A DNA stretch of 58,810 bases, taken from positions 1 to 58,810 of the forward strand of contig JANQRV010000117.1 in assembly GCA_028284395.1 (NCBI GenBank). Reading direction: 5' to 3'. Each line of letters opens with the position of its first letter. Positions within the stretch are counted from its first letter, which is position 1. A program made the translations under genes and the position numbers. The notes below the pieces were generated by a model. It made no database searches and was not told where the DNA came from. It saw only the letters and a program-made list of their open reading frames with translations. Shown in pieces: positions 8,658 through 17,591 of the stretch. This DNA comes from Saprospiraceae bacterium (GTDB taxonomy: Bacteria; Bacteroidota; Bacteroidia; Chitinophagales; Saprospiraceae).

Positions 8658-9310
8658 TTATTGGTGTTGTTCTGAACCCATAAAGCGATGCAATAGAGTA
8701 TGTTTTTCATTACAGCCAGAACAGAATGAATAATAATACCCCAAACCAAAGCAGAAATATCGTGCCTTAATGAATAATTGTACAGGATAAAAATAAAAAG
8801 GTTTCCCGAAAAATATATCAATAATGCTGTGCTGATCCAAAATAATGGCTCCTTTTCCAAATAACGGACTCTTAATTCTCTCAGAGTCAGTACAAAAAAT
8901 CCCAGAACATAAGTGAGTACCAAAAGGCTTTCCACAACCCTTGCTACGGAATTAAAGAAAGTAACTCCGTCAATGTATGCTGCTGCAAGAATCGCAACAC
9001 AAACAAACAACACGATAATCGCAGAGGAAAAAATCGGTAGAAAAAGTTTTCTAAGAGTAGACCGGTAAATGAGTGTTAATAAGGTAAACTGTATAATCGT
9101 ATAGATATGTAGCAGATATAAATTGCCAGACTCTCTCATGGCAATTGAAAACGAAACTAACTCCGTAAAAGCGGAGATTACAATCAATATACCCAGAATC
9201 TTCTGTTCCCGATTAAGTCGAAAGAATCTAAAAAGAAAAATAAAGGTCGGAATGAGTACAAACCAGGTCGAAATCCTTGCAAAAATCCTTGCGGTTGCCA
9301 TTAGATCCAT
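8654..9310 (-). CDS. Multi-pass membrane protein, probable partner of the histidine kinase
   Basis: The 218-residue protein is almost wholly hydrophobic with six or seven predicted membrane segments (first near 12-28, last near 185-212) joined by short charged loops. I recognise no named domain. It is the first gene of the operon and overlaps the kinase gene by ATGA, and the kinase itself lacks a sensor domain. Together these suggest a split receptor, in which this protein detects a membrane or small-molecule signal. That role is inference. The start at 9310 (MDLMATARIF) is the first ATG; a second Met follows at codon 4. Confidence 0.8.
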   Translation of the reverse strand: MDLMATARIFARISTWFVLIPTFIFLFRFFRLNREQKILGILIVISAFTELVSFSIAMRESGNLYLLHIYTIIQFTLLTLIYRSTLRKLFLPIFSSAIIVLFVCVAILAAAYIDGVTFFNSVARVVESLLVLTYVLGFFVLTLRELRVRYLEKEPLFWISTALLIYFSGNLFIFILYNYSLRHDISALVWGIIIHSVLAVMKNILYCIALWVQNNTNK

Positions 9311-9440
9311 TTCTTCAGCTATTTACGATTATCAAGAAATGTTTCAAAAGAAATCCGCAATGGGAGCCCCGCCAAAGACTAGTAGTGGCGAGAATATTGT
9401 TACGCTTTCTTCAAGCCCAAGTAGTACACAATCGTAAAAT

Positions 9441-9502
9441 AAAAAAAGTGCCAGAGTATGACAAAAGTTTCTTGGTGATTTAGAAAAGTCATACTCCAGC
9501 AC
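9441..9502 (-). terminator. Rho-independent terminator downstream of paralogue B
   Basis: On the minus strand a 15-base arm (9502-9488) pairs with 9462-9448 at 13 of 15 positions and is followed directly by seven T residues and then ATTTT. It lies just after the stop at 9536 and before the signalling operon, so it should isolate paralogue B from the operon. Confidence 0.75.
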
Positions 9503-9535
9503 CATAAATAAACCAATTGATTATTTAGGTAGGTA

Positions 9536-10249
9536 TTACGGGCAAAGAGGCGGACAGGGATAAGAGACGTCAAAATTGTGTTCGTCTCCTTCGCCTCCTC
9601 TTTCCACTACTGTAGAACGAATGCCGATAACCGGCCTAAAATCAAAAGGTTGGGATGGCGTGCGTGCACCTTTACCCAAATGCAGAAAAAGTGCCACATT
9701 TGGGGTGAGCTCTTGGATACGCTCAAGGATTTTTTGGGTCGTTTCAACAGAGAACCTACAGGATTTTATGCGAGCGAATGAGTTGGTCGAACCTATGTAG
9801 GCCTCGAAAGCTTCTGCTAATTCGTTGTAGGGCGTTTTTAACCAGCTCAATGAATAACTGTAGGCAATTTCTGCCGGGATTTCATTGACACCACTATCTG
9901 CTGGCTTAATCTGGGGTTCCAGGAAAAGCGAGTCAGGAGCCCAATTCATCTTGAAGTAGTGTTCTTCCAATTGACTCTCTGAACGATTGGCTTGTAAAAA
10001 AGGCACAAACGGTGGATTGTCATTGATGGATTCCCGACTTGATTCTGGGTTACACCCCATAAAAAGACGCAAACTGACAGGCGCAATTTCCAGAATTTCT
10101 TTCAATCCTTCGGAGTATTCCAATTTGAATGATGCCGCCTTTTTTGTCTGGCCATCTGATTTGTCAAGACCAAAAAATAGTCCTGAGATATTAGTGGTGA
10201 TGCATCTATTCCAAGAATCCAGGTATGGCTTCACTTGTGTTAGATTCAT
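9536..10249 (-). CDS. Uncharacterised protein, CPPxC-tail family (paralogue B)
   Basis: This 237-residue soluble protein is the shorter paralogue of the gene at 6194-7003. It keeps the shared landmarks: AASFKLEYSEGLKEIL, LFMGCNPESS, NEIPAEIAYSYSLSWLKTP, RIKSCRFSVETTQKIL, HLGKGARTPSQPFDFRPVIG and the tail FDVSYPCPPLCP. No signal peptide, membrane helix or known catalytic motif is visible. It is followed by a strong terminator and preceded by the hairpin that ends the glycosyltransferase operon, so it is probably monocistronic. The two paralogues bracket the two-component operon. Function unknown. Confidence 0.8.
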   Translation of the reverse strand: MNLTQVKPYLDSWNRCITTNISGLFFGLDKSDGQTKKAASFKLEYSEGLKEILEIAPVSLRLFMGCNPESSRESINDNPPFVPFLQANRSESQLEEHYFKMNWAPDSLFLEPQIKPADSGVNEIPAEIAYSYSLSWLKTPYNELAEAFEAYIGSTNSFARIKSCRFSVETTQKILERIQELTPNVALFLHLGKGARTPSQPFDFRPVIGIRSTVVERGGEGDEHNFDVSYPCPPLCP

Positions 10250-10331
10250 AGTTGTATTACACGGTTTATTGAGGTATAAAAGGTATGCTATTCAAGAAAG
10301 ATCTTGAAGGAAAAGCACAGAATATGGAGCC

Positions 10332-10351
10332 AAAACCCGTGTTTTTACGGG
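10332..10351 (-). terminator. Terminator of the glycosyltransferase operon
   Basis: On the minus strand CCCGT-AAAAAC-ACGGG is a 5-base GC-rich stem with a six-base loop followed by TTTT. It overlaps the stop codon of the GT2 gene at 10345. Confidence 0.5.
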
Positions 10352-11217
10352 GTCCTTCGACGTACTTTTAGTTTGGAAAGCATCTTTTCCCAACGGTATT
10401 GACGAATAAACCGACCTTCGTGTTTTGAAACCATATAGGGGTCATTAAAAACTAGGGCAAAGATCCATCCAATGATAACCGCTGCTCCGGTTAAGAGGTA
10501 AGGTCGGTTGACCAGCCCGGCTTTTAACGCCGAGGTAGTAGTAATGAATAAACCATAGCGCATTCGGTACATCGCTCTGCCCATTTTGACCATGACTTTG
10601 ATAAAACCTGTGGACTGCCCCCGAGCTCTTACATGTTTGATGATTAACGTAGGGTCAGTCTTTATTTGCCAACCGTGAAAGCGAGCCAACAATTCATCAA
10701 CTGAATCCCATCCGAGGGACTCTTTTAAACCTCCTATGGCTTCAAAACAAGCTCTGCGATAGGCTTTGAAAGCTCCTCTAACGTGGTCTTTGTCCGCAAA
10801 GTTTTCGTACACCCAATTCCCTCCTCTTTCTACGAGGTTAATTCCTCCTGCAATCCCAACGGTAGCATCCTCTCGGAAAAGCTTCAAAACTCCTTCAAAA
10901 TAGTGTTCCGGAAGAATTAGGTCTGCGTCAAGTTTGACGATGACATCATAATCCATACGGAGATTTTCGAAACCTTTATAAAAGGCCCTGACAATTTTAG
11001 CACCAGGTAGATGCTTCGATGCTGAATCATTATTGATTAGCCGGACCCATGGGTATTTTTGACTGAAATCCTGTACGATCGCTGCTGTCTGATCCGTAGA
11101 TCCATCATTTACAACAATTAGTTCAGTTGGCAAGACGCTTTGATTAGATACAGAAAGCAAGGTTTGAGCAATGTTGTCTGCTTCGTTATAGGCTGGTATG
11201 ACGATACTATAGTTCAA
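10345..11217 (-). CDS. Family 2 glycosyltransferase
   Basis: The 290-residue protein has a GT-A fold of the GT2 family: SIVIPAYNEADNIAQTLLSV at the N-terminus, ELIVVNDGSTDQT, the metal-binding DAD in VKLDADLILP, and a C-terminal hydrophobic segment near 237-258 that likely anchors it to the inner membrane. It would transfer a sugar from a nucleotide sugar to a lipid or polymer acceptor. The start is a TTG at 11217: it overlaps the upstream stop in TTGA and puts the conserved strand at the right distance from the N-terminus, with no ATG nearby. Last gene of the YfhO-GT4-GT2 operon. Confidence 0.9.
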   Translation of the reverse strand: MNYSIVIPAYNEADNIAQTLLSVSNQSVLPTELIVVNDGSTDQTAAIVQDFSQKYPWVRLINNDSASKHLPGAKIVRAFYKGFENLRMDYDVIVKLDADLILPEHYFEGVLKLFREDATVGIAGGINLVERGGNWVYENFADKDHVRGAFKAYRRACFEAIGGLKESLGWDSVDELLARFHGWQIKTDPTLIIKHVRARGQSTGFIKVMVKMGRAMYRMRYGLFITTTSALKAGLVNRPYLLTGAAVIIGWIFALVFNDPYMVSKHEGRFIRQYRWEKMLSKLKVRRRTP

Positions 11218-12341
11218 AATTGGCCTTTATTTAGGATTGCGGTTGCGGGCAGGATCGTATTACCCCAATAATAGTGATCATAGAAAGAAGCTGGGGTCCG
11301 GATGTATGCTTTTTCTCCTTGTTCGATGATGGCATTTGCAAAAGAGGGGATGTCCATGTCCTCGACAATAACCAATTTCTTTCCGGATGCAATTCGGTCC
11401 ATTCCGATAGCCCCGGTGCTAAAAGAAATGACGGTAGTCCCTAAAGCGATGGCTTCGATTATTTTTGTCTTGACACCTCCTCCTGATAAGATGGGGTTGA
11501 GAACCAGATCGCTTGCCACCACATAATCCTCGATTTTTTCTACAAAACCGAGATATTGTATGTCTTCATATCTTTCAAAGATTGCTTGTCGCTCTGCAGG
11601 AAGTCCGCCCCCACAGATCAGTATCTTATAGTTAAATGGTGCCTTGGCCCTCAAGTATGGTGCAATCTCACTTTCAATGATGTTAACGGCTTCCAAATTG
11701 GGGCGATAGGACTGCGGCCCAAAAAATAAGAAAATTTTATCGTCGGGTTTCAGTTGTAGCGAGTCGCGTATCTGCTGCTCTACTATTGCCCTATTCGTCG
11801 GCAAAGCTTTAAGACTGGTGCCATAATTAGCCAGAGCGCAGATTTTATCCTGAATATCGAATAGTAATCGAGCCGATTCCCAATCATTAGGTGAGATGAA
11901 AAAAAGAAAGTCACTACGCTTAAAAACCTCCTTTTCAAACAGACGCATCAGGGGCCACCACCATTTATTCAAACTTTTAAATCGTTGAAATTCGATATTT
12001 TGTACGTAAATCCCCAATTTTATTCCTCTAGGTTTCACGTAGGCGAGGAGCCAAGAAGCAATAAACGGTTGGTGTAAGATGCATTGCTCAATACCTCGAT
12101 CCATTAGAATGTGCACGATTTTTCTCGCGACTGAGGGCAGTAGGTATTTTGCCGGAACATCTTTAAAGAGAGGGATTAACTCAAAAGGAGTGTTAGCTTC
12201 ATTGTTGTCGGTGGAAATAACCGTTAGTGAAACTTTCCGACTGAGAAATTCTGCAAATCCATAAGCAGCCCTGTGTCCGCCGTTCGACGGCGGCACAAAC
12301 CGATAGGGGACGATGAAAGCTACCTTGGGCGGGGTCGTCAT
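11214..12341 (-). CDS. GT4-like (GT-B fold) glycosyltransferase
   Basis: The 375-residue protein has the two-domain layout of GT-B enzymes. The N-terminal part begins VAFIVPYRFVPPSNGGHRAA, and the C-terminal part carries IFLFFGPQSYRPNLEAVNII, ILICGGGLPAE, IQYLGFVEKIEDYVVASDLV and the donor-binding GGGVKTKIIEAIALGTTVIS. It resembles Bacteroidota glycosyltransferases that use nucleotide sugars to build surface glycans. Both ends overlap neighbours by four bases (ATGA with the YfhO-like gene, TTGA with GT2), so the three are translationally coupled. Confidence 0.9.
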   Translation of the reverse strand: MTTPPKVAFIVPYRFVPPSNGGHRAAYGFAEFLSRKVSLTVISTDNNEANTPFELIPLFKDVPAKYLLPSVARKIVHILMDRGIEQCILHQPFIASWLLAYVKPRGIKLGIYVQNIEFQRFKSLNKWWWPLMRLFEKEVFKRSDFLFFISPNDWESARLLFDIQDKICALANYGTSLKALPTNRAIVEQQIRDSLQLKPDDKIFLFFGPQSYRPNLEAVNIIESEIAPYLRAKAPFNYKILICGGGLPAERQAIFERYEDIQYLGFVEKIEDYVVASDLVLNPILSGGGVKTKIIEAIALGTTVISFSTGAIGMDRIASGKKLVIVEDMDIPSFANAIIEQGEKAYIRTPASFYDHYYWGNTILPATAILNKGQF

Positions 12342-14887
12342 TTCTTTTTAGTCTTCTTCTTGGTCGGTCGTTTACGTGAAGATGCTTTAGCCACCGTTTT
12401 TTTGACGGATTTTGGAGCAGGCTTTTTAGCTTTTGTAACTGGTGGTAAGTCTTTGACTTTTTGGTAATACAGAAACCCGGAATATCCCATGAAGCCCAGG
12501 ACACCAAAGAGTATAATGGATGAAAAAATCAACGATATTCTTTGTCCCAATAAGAACGTTTCAGGCTCGAAGCGGAATTCGATTTTATGTTGCCCTGCTG
12601 GAACTTTCAAGGCCCTCAATAAATAATCCGCCCTGATGTGTTCCACTTTTTCTCCGTCTAAGTACGCGTTCCATCCTTTGTCAGGACCATACCAAACTTC
12701 TGAGAATACAGCCAGTTGTTCGCTATTGGTATTGCTTTGATAGGAGAGATGGTTGGGTTCGTATTCCGTTAGTGAAATATTGCCGTTCTGATTGATGTTG
12801 AGGTCGGCTACATACTCTTGGAACTCCCGATGGATAATGGCCACTGAGTCCGCTCCAACACTATTCAATGCATCGATTTCTTCATTCGCTGATCCAACCA
12901 TCTTGATGTCTTTTACAAACCAGGCGTTTCCGTATGCACCTGCATTTCGAGATGCTGACGGGCCCTGGCCAATCACGTACTTTGTATTCAGCATATTGAA
13001 TACATTCTGGTTGCCCTTTAGCAGATGACGATCAATGATATCCTGATACCTCTGCAACTTAGCTGCGTGGTAACCACCAAGAGACTTGTGAAAATAGGAT
13101 GCACGGCTGGATTTGTGCCAGTTCGGATTCGAAGATTCAAATACGCGAAAATGAAGATCTTTGTCAGCCAGAATTTGATTGTCTGCAGCATTTGGTTGTA
13201 TGGTAATGGCCTGTTGCGCATCCTGAAAATTATCTGGCCCCAGGTATCGCTGACCAATTGTCCACAGGTCCAATAAGGTAATGACCCCTAACCCTAGAAT
13301 TACCAGGTTGGCTTTGATCTTTTCCTTGAGATAGAACCATAGCAATGCAAAGGAGCCAGCTACTATTAGAAAGGATCGCCATGCATCACCTTCCAAATAA
13401 GCCTTACGGTCCAGGAAAACAGCATTCATATTCAAACCGGCTTGTTGGTAAGCAGCATCGTTCGGCCCTGCTATTGATAAGACGGAGCTGCCTAGAAGCG
13501 CAAAAAAGAGATACAAACCACCTGTGGTCAATCCGGCAATTTGCAAACTCCTCGTCAATTCTTTCTTGGAGACAATTTCTTTACTGAAAAACTGTGCAAG
13601 CCCTAGAAAACCCAACAAAGGCAGAAGAAAGGAAGTAATGGTGAGAACAGAGTTAGGTGTTCTAAACTTATTGTAAAGTGGAAAATAATCAAAGAACAGT
13701 CGGTTAAACCACTCCAGGTTCTTACCCATGGAAAGCATGAAGGTAATCAGGACTCCAAGACCTAGCCACCACTTGATAGGACCTTTTACCAACATTAATC
13801 CCATTATAAAAAACATCAGCATGGCTGCACCAAAGTAAATAGGGCCGCTGGTAAATGGCAGGGCTCCCCAGTACAACGGAGGATACTGCCGTTGTTGATT
13901 TACAAAGTTTTGCCAACTCTGGTCACGGAAACTGTTTTCGTATCGTTCCTGCGCCTCCGAAGTCCCTCCTCCAGCGACTCCAGGGATAAAAGAAGCAAAT
14001 AGATCGATGAATCCGTTACTCCAGCCCATGGCATAGTCCCACGACAATCCCTTTGTTTCACTGCTACTTTGAATTCCTGCGTTCTGTTGTTCATTGGATT
14101 TCGTCAAAATTCCATCGCCACGCATGGTATCCTGCTGATATTCGAGCGTCACCCAGAGATTTGAAGCAGCGGAACCAAAAGCCATGATGGCGCCGATGAT
14201 TAGAGTGGCCATTGCTTTTCCAAAAGAGGCAAGCCGGTTTTCACGGATGCTGTAAACAAATTGTGCAACGCCTAAAATCAGCAAAGTAATGAAAAGATAA
14301 TAAATCATCTGGGGGTGGTTAGACATCAGGTTAAGTCCTAGTCCAAGCGCAAATAAAAGCCCTCCCCAAAGGTATTTATCTTTAAAAGCGAGCAAAATTC
14401 CCGATACCAAGAACGGGAAATAAACGAGAGATTTGAATTTAGTGACGTGCCCGGTGGCAAGTAATATCATGCTATTGGTCGTCAAACCAAATGCAATGGC
14501 CCCAACAATGCCAAGCCATGGATTGGCACCGAGAATTACCAAAAGTAGATAGAAACCAAGCATGGCCGTGAAAAATCGTCCGATCGGTGCATCTCCGGGG
14601 CCAAACAAATTAAGTGTCCGGTCGGCATATCTCAGATTGTTCCCGGCAGAAACGGTATTGATTTGATAGGTAGGCATCCCTCCAAACATGGAGTTGGTCC
14701 AAAGGGTTAATTCACCTGTCCTCTCCTTGTATTCTTTGATTTCGCTTGCCATCCCAGAATATTGGATGACATCTGATGAACTGATCATTTTGCCCTGTAA
14801 TTGCGGGCTAAAATAGACCGACGAAATCAATAAGAATACTACGATTGCTGAAATATGTGGAAATATGCGTTGCAAAAGTGGGCTCAT
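12338..14887 (-). CDS. YfhO-like multi-pass membrane protein
   Basis: The 849-residue protein has an N-terminal membrane segment, a large loop with SSDVIQYSGMASEIKEY and WTNSMFGGMPTYQI, about a dozen membrane helices, a long extracytoplasmic domain (about 550-780), a last helix near 785-810 and a basic tail of about 35 residues dominated by Lys. This matches the YfhO family, distant relatives of GT-C glycosyltransferases that in Firmicutes are linked to teichoic acid glycosylation. Substrate here is unknown; the two downstream glycosyltransferases suggest a surface-glycan role. The unusually Lys-rich tail should be cytoplasmic. Confidence 0.88.
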   Translation of the reverse strand: MSPLLQRIFPHISAIVVFLLISSVYFSPQLQGKMISSSDVIQYSGMASEIKEYKERTGELTLWTNSMFGGMPTYQINTVSAGNNLRYADRTLNLFGPGDAPIGRFFTAMLGFYLLLVILGANPWLGIVGAIAFGLTTNSMILLATGHVTKFKSLVYFPFLVSGILLAFKDKYLWGGLLFALGLGLNLMSNHPQMIYYLFITLLILGVAQFVYSIRENRLASFGKAMATLIIGAIMAFGSAASNLWVTLEYQQDTMRGDGILTKSNEQQNAGIQSSSETKGLSWDYAMGWSNGFIDLFASFIPGVAGGGTSEAQERYENSFRDQSWQNFVNQQRQYPPLYWGALPFTSGPIYFGAAMLMFFIMGLMLVKGPIKWWLGLGVLITFMLSMGKNLEWFNRLFFDYFPLYNKFRTPNSVLTITSFLLPLLGFLGLAQFFSKEIVSKKELTRSLQIAGLTTGGLYLFFALLGSSVLSIAGPNDAAYQQAGLNMNAVFLDRKAYLEGDAWRSFLIVAGSFALLWFYLKEKIKANLVILGLGVITLLDLWTIGQRYLGPDNFQDAQQAITIQPNAADNQILADKDLHFRVFESSNPNWHKSSRASYFHKSLGGYHAAKLQRYQDIIDRHLLKGNQNVFNMLNTKYVIGQGPSASRNAGAYGNAWFVKDIKMVGSANEEIDALNSVGADSVAIIHREFQEYVADLNINQNGNISLTEYEPNHLSYQSNTNSEQLAVFSEVWYGPDKGWNAYLDGEKVEHIRADYLLRALKVPAGQHKIEFRFEPETFLLGQRISLIFSSIILFGVLGFMGYSGFLYYQKVKDLPPVTKAKKPAPKSVKKTVAKASSRKRPTKKKTKKK

Positions 14888-14907
14888 TTCTATTTTTTGA
14901 ACAATTC

Positions 14908-15957
14908 TTAAATAAAATCGACATCTACTCCGTACGGGTAACTAATCAAAAAATCTATTGCTCGGTCGACATTGAAGTTCTCGAAGACGATGTTGTAAAG
15001 CATTTCCATAATCGGAACACGCAATTTATTACTTTTTGCCAAGTGATGGACGATTTTCAGGGTGCGAATTCCTTCTGCTAGCTCCGGCATTGAAGAAATG
15101 GTTTCTTCCATTTGTTCACCACTCCCTAAACGATAACCGAAGGTAAAGTTTCTACTGTCCCTGCTTGTGGAAGTCGCAATTAGGTCACCAATTCCCGCCG
15201 TTCCCAAAAAAGCTTTGTAGTCCGCACCAAAGGATTGGCCAAAGTGAATCATCTCTAATAAACCGCGGTTGATCAGAATCGCTTGAATGTTTCTTCCAAA
15301 TCCCTTGCCAGCGAGAATACCACAACCGATAGCGATCAGGTTTTTCAATACTCCAGCCAGTTCCGCACCAAGAATGTCATTGGTGCCGAAGACTTGGAAA
15401 CTCTTGCTTCGCAAAACCTCTTGTCCGAGTCTTACCACTTCGTCGAAAGAACTAGCGATAACACTTGCAGTGGGCTGCCCCTCCATGATCTCCTTGGCCA
15501 GATTGGGACCCGCCAGACACCCGATCCGGACCACAACGCTCTCCTGTCTGATGACTTGACTCATCGTATGAACGTTCTTTCGCAATAGTTCTGATGAGAC
15601 TTTCGAAAAATCCAGATCTGTAGCTGTGTCAAAACCCTTGGTTCCGTGTATGAGGATGTGGTTGGGTCTTAAGTGAGGGCCTAACTGCCTAATCATGTCT
15701 CTAAAATTATTAGAGGGAACGATGGGGAAGATCAGGTGACAATTCTCTCCCAATTCTTGGAGGTCGTTTGTTGCCACCACCCGGTCAGAGAAAGAGATCC
15801 CAAGGTTGGTCTTTGCTTCATTAAGGTGCTTCACTTTCTCGGGATTACGGGCATAAAGTAGAACATCGACATTGTGGGATAACAACATAGTAATGGCAGT
15901 ACCGAAACTGCCAGCCCCGATAACGCCTACCTTTCCGGGTAAATCCTGTCTGACCAT
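14908..15957 (-). CDS. gpsA: Glycerol-3-phosphate dehydrogenase [NAD(P)+]
   Basis: The 349-residue protein reduces dihydroxyacetone phosphate to sn-glycerol-3-phosphate for phospholipid synthesis. The NAD-binding motif is VGVIGAGSFGTAI near residue 10; other family blocks are HLIFPIVPSNNFRDMI, GCLAGPNLAKEI, GVLKNLIAIGCGILAG with the catalytic Lys, and GTAGIGDLIATSTSRDSRNF. The length is typical. It lies 20 bases upstream of the YfhO-like gene on the same strand. The glpD gene in this window performs the opposite, respiratory reaction. Confidence 0.95.
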   Translation of the reverse strand: MVRQDLPGKVGVIGAGSFGTAITMLLSHNVDVLLYARNPEKVKHLNEAKTNLGISFSDRVVATNDLQELGENCHLIFPIVPSNNFRDMIRQLGPHLRPNHILIHGTKGFDTATDLDFSKVSSELLRKNVHTMSQVIRQESVVVRIGCLAGPNLAKEIMEGQPTASVIASSFDEVVRLGQEVLRSKSFQVFGTNDILGAELAGVLKNLIAIGCGILAGKGFGRNIQAILINRGLLEMIHFGQSFGADYKAFLGTAGIGDLIATSTSRDSRNFTFGYRLGSGEQMEETISSMPELAEGIRTLKIVHHLAKSNKLRVPIMEMLYNIVFENFNVDRAIDFLISYPYGVDVDFI

Positions 15958-16006
15958 AATGCGAATCTACGGTAGTAAAATGGAACTTGCAAATGGAGCG
16001 CAAGTA

Positions 16007-16723
16007 TCATAAGTTTTCAATGTAATCGGTTAAATTTTCTAATTCCCAAGCATTTTTTAAGGAGTAGTTGCCAATTTTCGTGCGACAGAGAGCACTGAGG
16101 TGCCCCCCGCTACCAAGTGCTTTTCCGAAATCAAAGGCAAGCGAACGAATATAGGTCCCCTTGCTACAATGGACCTCAAAATGCAGATGCGGCAATTCGA
16201 TTCTTGTGAAATTGAAATGGTGGATAAATATGTTTCTGGGTTCGATTTCTACCTTAATACCGGCCCTGGCCTTTTTGTACATGGGACGGCCGTCCTTTTT
16301 GATGGCACTATACACCGGTGGTAGTTGGGCTAATTCACCAATAAAAGATTCCCGGGTCTTTTCTACCAGTTTGGGCGTAATGTGTTCGGTCGGAAAAGTT
16401 TGATTGAATTCTGTTTCGAGGTCATACGAAGGAGTAGTCGCTCCCAGAGTGATGGTGCCGGTATAAGTTTTATCCATTCCCTGAAAATCATTCAACTTTT
16501 TGGTTGCCCGTCCAGTACAGATCAGTAACAAGCCGGTCGCTAAAGGATCTAGTGTTCCAGCGTGTCCCACTTTAATCTTCTTAACCCCTAATTTATAGCG
16601 TAATTTGAAGCGAATTTTATTGACTACATCAAAGGAAGTCCACTCCAGGGGCTTGTTGACTAAAAGAGCTGCTCCAGCCTGGAAATCATAGGGCGGGTTA
16701 AACAGATCCTGACCACTCATCAT
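16007..16723 (-). CDS. truB: tRNA pseudouridine-55 synthase
   Basis: The 238-residue protein converts uridine 55 of tRNA to pseudouridine. The catalytic aspartate is Asp59 in KVGHAGTLDPLATGLLL, and KTYTGTITLG, LPPVYSAIKKDGRPMYKKAR and CSKGTYIRSLAFDFG are the other family motifs. It is shorter than the Escherichia coli enzyme because the C-terminal PUA-like extension is absent, as is common in Bacteroidota. It follows uppP by 27 bases on the same strand in the cluster ftsX, DUF3098, uppP, truB. Confidence 0.95.
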   Translation of the reverse strand: MMSGQDLFNPPYDFQAGAALLVNKPLEWTSFDVVNKIRFKLRYKLGVKKIKVGHAGTLDPLATGLLLICTGRATKKLNDFQGMDKTYTGTITLGATTPSYDLETEFNQTFPTEHITPKLVEKTRESFIGELAQLPPVYSAIKKDGRPMYKKARAGIKVEIEPRNIFIHHFNFTRIELPHLHFEVHCSKGTYIRSLAFDFGKALGSGGHLSALCRTKIGNYSLKNAWELENLTDYIENL

Positions 16724-16750
16724 AAGACCTCATTGATTAGAAGAATAATA

Positions 16751-17551
16751 TTAGGATTTACCGTAAAAGAGTACAATCACGATAAATGCGACCACAAAGC
16801 AATAGATAGAGAAGTAGGTTAGTTTGCTGCGCTTAACCAACTTGATCATCCAAACACAAGCTAAGGCGCCGGTGATGAAAGCAGCAATGAATCCGGCAGC
16901 TAACGGCACTGCATCTACAGAAGACTGGGTTAGGTTACCATCCATTAGATCCTTCGCCATTTTTCCCAGTATCAGCGGGACTACCATTAGGAAAGAAAAT
17001 CTAGCTGCTCTCTCTCGGTCTATTCCTAAAAGCACAGAAGTTGAAATAGTTGCCCCAGATCTGGAGATGCCTGGTAATATGGCAACGGCTTGCGCTAATC
17101 CGATGATCAGGGCATTGGAATAACTGACTTTCTTTTCGGTATTGCGGGCCCGGTCGGCCAAATAAAGTAAAAGTCCGGTAATGATTAGCATGCCACCCAC
17201 CAGGAGGACCTGCTTGTTGAAAAGCTGTTCAATTTGTTCCTCAAAAATCAATCCAACCAATGCGGCGGGAATCATAGACAAAATGATCTTCAGCGAAAAG
17301 GCAAACTCTTCATTCCATTTGAACTTGAAAAGCCCCCGAAAAATTTCTCCTACATCTCTGCGAAAGATCAATAGCGTGCTCAATGCGGTGGCAGCATGGA
17401 GGGAAACAGTCATCATCATACTTTCCTCCGCGACAGAGTCGTCTCCAAGAAAAAATTTTGCTAATTCGAGGTGTCCACTACTACTGACGGGTAAGAATTC
17501 TGTGAGTCCTTGTATTATTCCTAATACAATAGAGTTTATAATATCCTGCAT
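16751..17551 (-). CDS. uppP: Undecaprenyl-diphosphatase UppP (BacA)
   Basis: This 266-residue multi-pass inner-membrane enzyme dephosphorylates undecaprenyl diphosphate to recycle the lipid carrier used for peptidoglycan and surface glycans. Both signature motifs are present: GIIQGLTEFLPVSSSGHLEL at residues 11-30 and PGISRSGATIS. The length is typical. It lies between the DUF3098 gene (40 bases upstream) and truB in a minus-strand cluster. Confidence 0.96.
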   Translation of the reverse strand: MQDIINSIVLGIIQGLTEFLPVSSSGHLELAKFFLGDDSVAEESMMMTVSLHAATALSTLLIFRRDVGEIFRGLFKFKWNEEFAFSLKIILSMIPAALVGLIFEEQIEQLFNKQVLLVGGMLIITGLLLYLADRARNTEKKVSYSNALIIGLAQAVAILPGISRSGATISTSVLLGIDRERAARFSFLMVVPLILGKMAKDLMDGNLTQSSVDAVPLAAGFIAAFITGALACVWMIKLVKRSKLTYFSIYCFVVAFIVIVLFYGKS

Positions 17552-17591
17552 TTATCTATGAACTAAGGTCGTCGAACCTGGTGTACTCAAA

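Noticed and set aside
9311..9440. A short minus-strand frame ending in VFGGAPIADFF between the terminator and the signalling operon
   Set aside because: It has no usable start codon after the terminator and no sign of conservation; the match to a peptide precursor is too weak.
6194..10249. Interpretation of the CPPxC-tail proteins as peptide natural product precursors
   Set aside because: They are 237-269 residues long and no modifying enzyme or export gene lies nearby.
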